Part shown: positions 56,869-64,000 of the stretch, in pieces
Layout of the letters: each line of letters begins with the position of its first letter
How positions within the stretch are numbered: position 1 is the stretch's first letter
Assembly (NCBI GenBank): GCA_016706545.1
Contig: JADJJK010000005.1
Span: forward strand, 62,001 to 126,000
Origin: Myxococcales bacterium
GTDB taxonomy: Bacteria; Myxococcota_A; Polyangia; Haliangiales; Haliangiaceae
Reading direction: 5' to 3'
DNA: 64,000 nt
Translations under genes and position numbers: made by a program
Notes under the pieces: model-generated
Told to the model about the DNA's origin: nothing
Databases searched by the model: none
What the model saw: only the letters and a program-made list of their open reading frames with translations

Positions 56869-59023
56869 GCATCGTCCTGGCGCTTCACGCCGGCCACAGA
56901 ACCGTCCCTCGTCATCGTCATCGCCGTCACAGCTTGAGCACCCCACGACAAGCGTCTCGCGCCAGCGCTTCGCTCTACACGCGGAGATCCTGGAGGACAC
57001 GCACCTCGGCTCCGGGTCTGGTGGTGCGGGCGTCAACGCGCTCCTGGCGCGAGATCGTCGCGGCTATCCGGTGTTGTGGGCTTCCCACCTCGAGGGATTG
57101 TTGCGCTCCGCCGCCACTTTGCTCAAGCGGGACGCGAGGGAGATAGGTCGCCTGTTCGGGGCGGCGGGCGGCGAACGGCAGGCCTTGTTGTTTACCTCGC
57201 TCTACTGCACCGCGGAATCGCCGCCTAGCTCCCACATCTGGAGATCCACCGCTCGGGCGTCCTTCACGAATCGCGCTCCCGAGGCAGAGACCTTGCGCGC
57301 CATGGAGTTCGTGCCCGCGGGCACCCACTTCAAAGGCCATGTTGAGCTGCCCATCGCTGACCTGTCCGAGCTCGAGCGCCTGCTTCAGGAAGTGGAGGCC
57401 GTGGGGCAGGGCCGCGCGAGCGGCGCTGGCCGGGTTCGGTTTAGCCTCGAGCAGGCGCCCGTCGTACGCCGCGAGGTGCCATCTGCCGACGCGACGCGCT
57501 GGCGCCTGCATCTCCGCGCGCTTGATCCTGTGTGCATCGCAGCTACCGCCACCCCGGACAATCTCGTCCCGACGGAGAGCTACGTCCCCGGGCGTACGCT
57601 GCTCGGCGCCCTGACTCGCTGGCTGCTTCAGGAGGGGGAGGACGAGGCTGCGCGGCGGCTCGTGTCCGAGGACGTCTGCGTGAGCGATGGCTTGCCGCTC
57701 CCCACGTCGCTGCAGCCGACGCTCGCAGAGTTAGCGGTCCTGGAGATCTTGCCGGCGCCGTTGTCGTTGCAGTCGGTCAAGCCAGAAGCTCCGCAGGGGG
57801 CGATGCCGTGGTGGGCGGTCGCTGACTCGGCGGTCACGCGAGTGGATGCGGCAGCGCGGCTCGCGTCGGCAGCGCGGGGCCAGCGCTACGATGGCCCGGC
57901 CCACAAGCGGCCCGAGGCTGATCTCTATCTCGCCCGGATCCCGGGTGGGCCGTGGTCGACGTACCGCCCAACCATTCGCGCTCGTTTGCGCAGCGGACGT
58001 CCAGATCCCAATCGCCAGGACCCGATGCTGTTCGCGGTGGAGCAGCTTGCGGAGCGCACGGAGTTCGTCGCGGAGCTGTCAGGGGCTCCTCTGGCACTGG
58101 CGCCACTTCTCACGGCCTTGGGGCCTGTGCTCCAGGGACGGCGCTGGCTGCGAATAGGACGCGCAGGCGCCCCAGTGGAAGTGGTGGGCGTCGCCGCCAT
58201 GGCAGCGCCGTCCGTGTCGCCCCCAGCAGCAACGAGCGAGGGCGCATACTTGACGCTGACCTCGGATCTGCTGCTGCGCGACGACCTCTTGCGCTGGCGC
58301 ACCGCGCTTCCAGACCGCGAGATGCTCGCCAAGGTCCCTGGATGGCCGTCTGCCGCCATCACCGTCACTCGCTGTCATGAAGAGGAGTCCGCGGTCAATG
58401 GCTTCAACGGCACTGCGCGACTGTGGCGCACGCCAGCGACCGCGATCCGGCGTGGCTCGGTCTACAAGATCAAGGGGGAGGGGGTCGCAGCGCTCGCCCT
58501 CGCCGCGGCACAGGGCCAGGCGCTCGGGGAGCGCGTGCATGAGGGACTGGGCCGCTTTCGCGTGGACGCCCGCCTACCGGGGGTCGCCAACGCTGACGGC
58601 ATCGACGCTGGCCCTGCGCCGCCTCCTCATGTCGTCGCCCCGCCGCGCTCGGCGCGGGCCGCGCAACCTGCACAGGCTGTGACGGCCGAACAGATCTGCT
58701 GCGTCACCAAGGAGTGGCGTCTGGCCGCGCTCGCGGCGAAGAGCACGTCGGAGGATCGCAAGCCCAGCCTCTCGCAGTGGCATGACCTGGTAGCTGAGCT
58801 GGAGGCGGCGCCGCCGGGGGATCCCGGCAAAGCGCAACGCGCGGCGGTCATCCGGAACCGCCAAGAATCGAACACCGCGGGCGCCAGACCATGGCGTCAC
58901 CAGGATGCGTCGTATGTTCTCGGCGAGCTCTCGAAACTTCCAACGGCGAGCCAACCCGCCTACGCGCGCATGTTCGTGCGCTGGCTGCGCGTGCAGGTTC
59001 GTCAATCAAGCCAGAAGGGTTAG
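56861..59023 (+). CDS. Type III RAMP fusion: Cas7-like + Csx10-like + helical domain
   Basis: The protein has 720 residues. Residues about 35-200 are Cas7/RAMP-like: EDTHLGSGSGGAGVNALL, GYPVLWASHLEGLLRSAAT and the Gly loop GQGRASGAGRVRF. Residues about 213-575 are Csx10/Cas5-like: ESYVPGRTLLGALTRWLL, LPAPLSLQSVKPEAP and the closing loop ERVHEGLGRFRVDA. After a Pro-rich linker, residues about 605-720 are all-helical (SLSQWHDLVAELEAAP, YARMFVRWLRVQVRQ) and could be a fused small subunit of the Cas11/Csm2 kind. The ATG lies in ATGGCTAA across the cas10 stop. The third-domain assignment is inference. Confidence 0.75.
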   Translation: MAKHRPGASRRPQNRPSSSSSPSQLEHPTTSVSRQRFALHAEILEDTHLGSGSGGAGVNALLARDRRGYPVLWASHLEGLLRSAATLLKRDAREIGRLFGAAGGERQALLFTSLYCTAESPPSSHIWRSTARASFTNRAPEAETLRAMEFVPAGTHFKGHVELPIADLSELERLLQEVEAVGQGRASGAGRVRFSLEQAPVVRREVPSADATRWRLHLRALDPVCIAATATPDNLVPTESYVPGRTLLGALTRWLLQEGEDEAARRLVSEDVCVSDGLPLPTSLQPTLAELAVLEILPAPLSLQSVKPEAPQGAMPWWAVADSAVTRVDAAARLASAARGQRYDGPAHKRPEADLYLARIPGGPWSTYRPTIRARLRSGRPDPNRQDPMLFAVEQLAERTEFVAELSGAPLALAPLLTALGPVLQGRRWLRIGRAGAPVEVVGVAAMAAPSVSPPAATSEGAYLTLTSDLLLRDDLLRWRTALPDREMLAKVPGWPSAAITVTRCHEEESAVNGFNGTARLWRTPATAIRRGSVYKIKGEGVAALALAAAQGQALGERVHEGLGRFRVDARLPGVANADGIDAGPAPPPHVVAPPRSARAAQPAQAVTAEQICCVTKEWRLAALAAKSTSEDRKPSLSQWHDLVAELEAAPPGDPGKAQRAAVIRNRQESNTAGARPWRHQDASYVLGELSKLPTASQPAYARMFVRWLRVQVRQSSQKG

Positions 59024-59027
59024 TGAC

Positions 59028-61082
59028 ATGTCGAAACCCCAAGCGTCTTCAGAGACGGTCGTGACGATCTTCAAGGCTCGACTGGTACAAGACAGCGCGC
59101 TGTCGGTCTCCGGTCTGGATCGCGATTCCATGTCCCAGCAGCCCTTCACCGTAGTGAAGGGTGTGCCGCTGCTCAACGGCCGCGGTCTCAAAGGCGCGGC
59201 CGTGGCCATGGCGCGGCGGTTCTTTGACCCGCTGCCGCGCAGCGTCTCGGAGACCTTACCTGGCGCGGCTCGAGCGTCGGGTGGCGAGCGCGACGCCTTC
59301 GTCCGCTCCGCCTGGGAGGTGCATAACGCACGGCTCGCGGCGGGCACCAAGTTGCAGCTCCGGCCTGGAGTGGGCATCTTGCAGAAGACAGGCGCCCGCG
59401 CCAGCGGCGTTCTGTACGATCGGGAAGTTGTTCCGGCTGGCGCGGTGTGGAACCTGGAGTTCCGCGTGGACTGGCGCCTCGCTGCCAACGCCGGTGAGTC
59501 GCCGGAACTCGTCGAAGGCATCTTGCTCTATGTCCTTCAAGAGCACTGGCGAGAGGGTAGGTGCTGGCTGGGTGGTGGCGCAGCGCGAGGCCTGGGCTGG
59601 TGTCATCTGGACGGCTTGACCACGCATCGGATCTCTCGCGCAGGTCACGAGGCCTGGGCCCGCCAGCGAGACTCCCTGCCTCCACCCAGCGAGATCCGGC
59701 CAGCGCAACCCACACGCGCTTGGCACTTCCACACCGTAGATCTGGAGATCCACGCAGGTGAGTATAAGCCGGATTCCAGCGAGCCCGCGTGGGGCGTCGA
59801 CATGCTCGCCATCGGCTCACACTCACAGGAGAGCGAGGCGCAACGGTTTGTCGCGGAGCATTGGGCCCTGCCGCCCTGGGCCGCGAAGCCAGCGCCGAAG
59901 GAGGCGCTAGACGAGGTCCTCGTCACCAACCGATCCATGGCCATGGAAGCCAAGCGCCCTCTTCTTCCTGGCTCGAGCCTGCGCGGCCCGATGCGCCACG
60001 CCTACTCTCGTGCGCAGGTGAGGGCGGGCACGCAGATTCAAGATCCGCACACGGCGTCCGGCAGCGTATCGAACGACGACGCGGCAGGTCGGCTCTTTGG
60101 CACTGTGGCGCAAAGCAGCCAGGTGCTGATCCGCGATGGCCACGCCAAGGAGGACTGGCGCGCAGCGCGGCTGCACCAGCACGCAGAAGATGAGTTCTCG
60201 GCCGGATCGTATGGGGCCTCCAAGCGGGACGCTGTGCGTCTGTTGCGCGCCACGTTCCCGGTCCGGATCGTCATCGAAGGAGGAGACCCGACGGAGGTGA
60301 CTCGCCAGACCGAGGATCTCGATTCGCTGATCCAGCTCGGGGAGCTCGGCCATCTACCGATCGGTGGCCACAAGACCCGAGGCGCTGGTTGGTGCGTGTG
60401 GTCAGCCACGCCGTGGGAGCGGCTGTCCATCGCGGCCAATCCCGGTGGCCTGGCCGCGAGCCCAGCCGCGCCCCAGGCGCAAGCATCGCTGGCGCCAGCA
60501 TCGCCAGCACAAGCATCGCCAGCATCGCCGGCGCGCCCTGCGCTGGGCGTGCGCTGGCGTCTGCCGTCACTATCCGAGCCTGCTCCCGAGCGCAGCGTTG
60601 TCCTGCGCGCCCTCTCGGCGCCTCTGACCACCCAAGGCCCGCTCACCCTTGGCCAAGCCGCGGTGCTGGCGCAGCAGGCGCTGGGCGCCGAGCTGTCCTG
60701 GTGGTGCTGCGAACCCAGCATCGACCTCTCCGTCGCCACTGCGCCACGCACCCACGGCACTGCGTGGCCCATCGACTCCTCGCTTCGGGTCGACGAGGCC
60801 ATTTTCTTCACGCCCACGTCTTCTTGGCGCGTGGCACGAACTCGCCGTGGGGCGCTCTCGGTGCTGTTGCAGGAGTCCTCTGCAGCAACGCAGCTAGAGG
60901 GGACCCTCCTTGACCCGGTCGAAGTTCGTGCGATCCCGGCGCGTCTCCACAACGAGGTGGGACGGTTTGGAGACCGCTTCAAGACCTCAGGCGGCCTCTG
61001 TTTTCGTGAGTGGAGCCACCATGGCGAGGTCGTGGGATACGCCGTAAGCCCGATGTCTCTGGAGGATGCCCATGTCGAATGA
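59028..61082 (+). CDS. Type III RAMP fusion: two Cas7-like domains + unknown C-terminal domain
   Basis: The protein has 684 residues. Domain 1 (about 10-200) has FTVVKGVPLLNGRGLKGAAV and the Gly loop WLGGGAARGLGWCHLD. Domain 2 (about 235-460) has RPLLPGSSLRGPMRHAYSR, DAAGRLFGTVAQSSQVLIRD, DEFSAGSYGASKRDAVRLL and the Gly loop LPIGGHKTRGAGWCVW, a good match to Csm3-type Cas7. A linker of repeated Ala-Ser-Pro-Ala-Gln leads to a third domain (about 505-684; WWCCEPSIDLSVATAPRTHG, NEVGRFGDRFKTSGGLCF) that I do not recognise; a distant relation to Csx19/TIGR03984 proteins is only a guess. Each Cas7 unit may carry an RNA-cutting Asp, but I cannot place it with certainty. Confidence 0.75.
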   Translation: MSKPQASSETVVTIFKARLVQDSALSVSGLDRDSMSQQPFTVVKGVPLLNGRGLKGAAVAMARRFFDPLPRSVSETLPGAARASGGERDAFVRSAWEVHNARLAAGTKLQLRPGVGILQKTGARASGVLYDREVVPAGAVWNLEFRVDWRLAANAGESPELVEGILLYVLQEHWREGRCWLGGGAARGLGWCHLDGLTTHRISRAGHEAWARQRDSLPPPSEIRPAQPTRAWHFHTVDLEIHAGEYKPDSSEPAWGVDMLAIGSHSQESEAQRFVAEHWALPPWAAKPAPKEALDEVLVTNRSMAMEAKRPLLPGSSLRGPMRHAYSRAQVRAGTQIQDPHTASGSVSNDDAAGRLFGTVAQSSQVLIRDGHAKEDWRAARLHQHAEDEFSAGSYGASKRDAVRLLRATFPVRIVIEGGDPTEVTRQTEDLDSLIQLGELGHLPIGGHKTRGAGWCVWSATPWERLSIAANPGGLAASPAAPQAQASLAPASPAQASPASPARPALGVRWRLPSLSEPAPERSVVLRALSAPLTTQGPLTLGQAAVLAQQALGAELSWWCCEPSIDLSVATAPRTHGTAWPIDSSLRVDEAIFFTPTSSWRVARTRRGALSVLLQESSAATQLEGTLLDPVEVRAIPARLHNEVGRFGDRFKTSGGLCFREWSHHGEVVGYAVSPMSLEDAHVE

Positions 61083-63252
61083 CAAGCCCTATCGCCTTCG
61101 TGCTCGCGTCAAGGATGTCCAGCCTCGCGAGCCTGCTCGTGCGCATCGAGGGACCAGCAGCGCGCCCGAGCTTCGGCGACCAAAGCCAGGCAAGAAGCCC
61201 TATGCGTTCGCCGCGCTGCCGGCAGTGTTCCGCACCGATCCGCCTGTCTGGCACGATGGCTCATCGAGCGAGGGTAAGGTGTCAGGCGAGCTTCGCTGCG
61301 AGCTCACCACCTTGAGCCCCATGCTGGTGGGCTGGGAGCGGCAGTCCGCGGAATCGGCGCGAAAGACCGCAGACCCATGCGCCATCGCTGCCAGTCGCAT
61401 CACTGGTGACCGGGGTGACCGGGACTTGGTGAAGCTCACCCTCGAGGGGTTGCCATCCCCCGTGGAGGTGAGCGCGAAAAAGAGCGTCCTGTGTCCACTG
61501 CGCGCGCCATGGGGGGAGCGCCCGGTGTTGATCCCAGGGGACTCGCTCAAGGGGATGCTGCGTCACGAACTGGGCGCGCTACTCGGCGCTCCTATGGAGC
61601 GGGTCGCAGAGCGGTCGTATTCGTACCGGCCGAACCTGGCGTTCCCCGACAAACACATCCCTGCGAAACTGGAGCCACGCCTGGCCAGGGTGCTCTCGTG
61701 CTCGGAGATCAACTTGGATGGCGTAGTGCTTCGCGTCCCCCATGAGGTCGAGCTGTACGCCCTGGCCACACGCCACCAGCAGCACTACTTTCCCAGATAC
61801 AACAAGGAGACCAGGACGCGGGAAACTGGGCCAGACGATGCCCGACCGTATCGAGGTGGAATGGGCGGAGGAGTTGCGCTTCCGGAAGTGCTCTTGCCCG
61901 AGGACGGCCCTCGACCAACCATCCATACCCACATCGACGTTGACGCGCTGTCGGTCGAAGGGTCCATCAAGATCACGTCGGACGTGGTCGATCAGTATCG
62001 GCGCACGCTACAGCACCTCCTCGCAGAGGAGAGCGGTCACTTCAGCAGTCGGCATCCTCGGGTCCACCAGGATCGCAACAAGTTCGAGCTGGCCGAGCGA
62101 GCGATCCGGGACGCTGCACAGGCCGCCTTTGCCGTCGGTGACATGATCTGGGTTGAGCTCTGCATGAAGCCCCGGGAAATCGTATCCTTTGGCTGGCACT
62201 ACTACTACCGCTGGGCGTATCAGGACACCGTGCGCCGTGCGGGCGGATCACCGCGTGAGGGGCTGCATCCGGTGGCGGCGGAGCGCTCGTCTACCGCGGC
62301 CATAGAAGACGAGAAGTCCGCCCATACGCCGCCTGAGGCGCTGACCGCAGTTCGCCGGCTCTTTGGCTACACCGGTGACAACGATGGCAGCAAGGAGATC
62401 GGTCGCGGCAACCATTCCCAGCTCATGGGGCGGATCTCCATCAACGCTGCCATCGAGGTGGTGGAGGGCGACCTCGCAGCGCGCTTCGAACCGCCCACGT
62501 TTCTCAAGGAACTTGGACTACCCAAGCCCAGCGCGGTGGAACACTATCTCCTGCAGCCCCACGCGAACTTCGACAACCCGGACGACAGCGGAGCACGCGA
62601 CTCCGATCGGGCGTACCTCCTGACCTACGGCGACGCGCAAGGCCATGACCAGCCCGGAACTCTGGCTGGCAGAAAGTTCTATCTCGATCGCCCGAGCACA
62701 GGTGCCGAGAAGCCGTGGGAAGACAAAAGCCCGGAGAACCAGCGCAATGAGCGCAGCACCTTGGCCGTGGAGGCATCGCGACCGGGACGTCGGTTTCGCT
62801 TCACGGTGCGCTTTCGCGACCTGGAAGAGCGCGAGCTGGTCGCCGTGCTGGTCGCCCTCTGTCCCGATCAGTTCGCTCCGCGCGAGAACGCGGCCAAGGC
62901 CAAGAACGCGGCCAAGGCCAAAGCCGAATACTGCTCCAAGCTCGGATATGCTCGCCCTTTGGGCTGGGGCAGCGTGAGAATCTGCGCCAAAGAGCTGCAC
63001 CTCTTGGCGCTCCCGAGCCCGGCCAAGGGCGGTAGGCCGACGCTGGATCAGGTCCCAGATCTGGCCACCTGGCTTGGCGCCCGCCTGGAGTCCCTCGATC
63101 GCGCGGCCCTCACGGACTGGCTTGCTCTTCATCAGCGCAAGCACCAGGGCGCAGGCGACTACCCCCAGAATGGCGGCAAGGTCTACGACTACCACACGCT
63201 TCTTCGTAAGAAGCATAGCCAGCTTCGGCGGCAGAAGGGCTCCAGATCATGA
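61072..63252 (+). CDS. TIGR03986-type type III RAMP protein
   Basis: The protein has 726 residues. The N-terminus KKPYAFAALPAVFRTDPPVW, then HDG and GKVSGELRCELTTLSPMLVG, matches the family opening in which a PYxF segment precedes a His-Asp and the first RAMP strand. Then come VLIPGDSLKGMLRHELGALL, RLFGYTGDNDGSKEIGRGNH, SQLMGRISIN and FRDLEERELVAVLVALCP, ending with LGYARPLGWGSVRI. It is probably a Cas7-type subunit at the end of the crRNA. The ATG at 61072 has GGAGG six bases upstream and overlaps the previous stop by 11 bp. Confidence 0.82.
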   Translation: MSNDKPYRLRARVKDVQPREPARAHRGTSSAPELRRPKPGKKPYAFAALPAVFRTDPPVWHDGSSSEGKVSGELRCELTTLSPMLVGWERQSAESARKTADPCAIAASRITGDRGDRDLVKLTLEGLPSPVEVSAKKSVLCPLRAPWGERPVLIPGDSLKGMLRHELGALLGAPMERVAERSYSYRPNLAFPDKHIPAKLEPRLARVLSCSEINLDGVVLRVPHEVELYALATRHQQHYFPRYNKETRTRETGPDDARPYRGGMGGGVALPEVLLPEDGPRPTIHTHIDVDALSVEGSIKITSDVVDQYRRTLQHLLAEESGHFSSRHPRVHQDRNKFELAERAIRDAAQAAFAVGDMIWVELCMKPREIVSFGWHYYYRWAYQDTVRRAGGSPREGLHPVAAERSSTAAIEDEKSAHTPPEALTAVRRLFGYTGDNDGSKEIGRGNHSQLMGRISINAAIEVVEGDLAARFEPPTFLKELGLPKPSAVEHYLLQPHANFDNPDDSGARDSDRAYLLTYGDAQGHDQPGTLAGRKFYLDRPSTGAEKPWEDKSPENQRNERSTLAVEASRPGRRFRFTVRFRDLEERELVAVLVALCPDQFAPRENAAKAKNAAKAKAEYCSKLGYARPLGWGSVRICAKELHLLALPSPAKGGRPTLDQVPDLATWLGARLESLDRAALTDWLALHQRKHQGAGDYPQNGGKVYDYHTLLRKKHSQLRRQKGSRS

Positions 63253-63521
63253 GCGCTCTTCTCATCATCACCGTCGGGCACACGGATGTACAGCTCGTAC
63301 AGGACGGCGTTCGCCGCGAGCTCGATCGCAACGCCGCTGGCCAGATCCATGCGGCGCTGGCCGCGCGCGTGGACTGGACGCTCGTGGACGGCGAGGTCCG
63401 CAAGGCGGAGCGAGGCAGCGGCGCCTCGGCGTTGCCGCCGGGACCCTTTCAGCTCTGTACTCCCAAGCTCGACGCGGTGCTCGCCTTCGCGCAAGGTGAC
63501 CGATCAGCGACGCCGGGATGA
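63249..63521 (+). pseudogene. Truncated CARF-like accessory gene
   Basis: The ATG overlaps the stop of the RAMP gene (ATGA). The first 86 residues begin SALLIITVGHTDVQLVQDG, a strand-turn-strand start like that of CARF (Rossmann) sensor domains used by type III accessory nucleases. The frame then ends at a TGA at 63519-63521, about 70 bp before an IS66 transposase on the other strand. CARF effectors are normally several hundred residues, so this is probably a remnant cut by the insertion. The effector domain is missing; the CARF assignment is by position and a short motif only. Confidence 0.55.
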
Positions 63522-63589
63522 CGCCCGCCGCCAGGCGTGCTGGTGCGTGCCGGAGCGGCCAACTCCGGCGACGCTGAGCAGGCATCAGA

Positions 63590-64000
63590 TCAAGCTAGCG
63601 TGCGCTTGAACGCGGCCGGGGTGAGCTGCTCGAGCGGCAGTGCGAAGACGTCGCGGTGGGTGCCGAGGCGGTCGAAGGCCCAAGCGAGGTAGGCCTGGAT
63701 GGGAACTTCGATGGCACGACAAGTGGCAACGATGCCGAGCAGAACGCAGGCGCGGTGGGCGCCTTCGGTGCTGCCGGCGAAGAGCATGTTGAGGCGGAGC
63801 TTGGCGACGTTCTGGAACTCGCGCTCGGTGGGCGAGTTGTCGATGGGAACTTCCGGGTCTTCGACGAAGCGAAACAAAGCCTCGCCGTGGAGACGGTAGT
63901 AGCGCACCGCCGCCATCAAGGGCTCCGAGGGCAAGAGCGTGGGCTCGACAGCGGCCAGCCAGTCTTTGAAGTCGGCGGTGATCGGGCCGATGCGGCGGCG
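63590..64000 (-). mobile_element. IS66-family transposase, C-terminal part
   Basis: The frame is open from the right edge to a TGA at 63590. It reads IGPITADFKDWLAAVEPTLL, then PEVPIDNSPTEREFQNVAKL, LNMLFAGSTEGAHRACVLLG and FALPLEQLTPAAFKRTLA. DNSPTEREF plus the FAGSxEGAxRA segment is the typical end of IS66 transposases, including a conserved catalytic Glu. The element's terminal inverted repeat should lie between about 63500 and 63590, but I cannot define it. The insertion follows the type III operon. Confidence 0.88.

Overview
The window is about 70% GC and coding-dense. It carries Ser/Thr kinases, an FHA-type sigma-54 activator, an FHA/DUF4388 protein, MJ0042 zinc-ribbon/TPR proteins, PilZ, an ECF sigma factor and many TPR, PEGA and lipoprotein genes. 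Together these point to a myxobacterium (Myxococcota, formerly Deltaproteobacteria). This is inferred from gene content only; no rRNA or ribosomal gene is present.

Layout. 0-10 kb: the N-terminal part of a HAMP-domain membrane sensor, a zinc-ribbon/TPR protein, PilZ, a DUF4105 protein, and an ABC exporter operon with a TPR membrane protein and a YkgJ cysteine-cluster protein. 10-20 kb: an isoquinoline 1-oxidoreductase-type Mo hydroxylase pair, a TonB-dependent receptor with a built-in TonB-like domain plus a partner lipoprotein, a HEAT-repeat protein, an anchored unknown and an HU/IHF protein. 20-32 kb: a PEP-utilising enzyme, a 3D-domain protein, a methyltransferase-like protein, FHA-DUF4388, a lipase-like hydrolase, a WGR protein, a pseudokinase with a PEGA domain and an FHA sigma-54 activator. 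32-47.6 kb: two Ser/Thr kinases, an ECF sigma factor coupled to a membrane anti-sigma/CHAT-protease fusion, lipoproteins, a PstS-like protein and a large secreted protein.

47.6-64 kb is a CRISPR-Cas island with two divergent effector operons around a 387-bp intergenic region that holds repeated TGACATG motifs. The leftward operon is type I-G (I-U): csb1, csb2, cas3 and a Cas8-like gene. The rightward operon is a compact type III system: an HD-less Cas10 with an intact GGDD, a Cas7-Csx10-helical fusion, a double-Cas7 fusion with an unknown C-terminal domain, and a TIGR03986-type RAMP. It ends in a truncated CARF-like gene next to an IS66 transposase. No cas1, cas2, cas4 or CRISPR array is visible in the window.

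The most striking observation is in cas3. Its Walker A loop is interrupted by a 73-bp insertion made of a 39-bp direct repeat flanking 34 unique bp. This is the geometry expected if a spacer had been integrated outside an array, into cas3 itself. The type I-G operon also shows several single-base frame disruptions, while the neighbouring type III operon is open throughout. Similar one-base disruptions occur in three unrelated genes, so consensus errors must be excluded before the I-G operon is called decayed.
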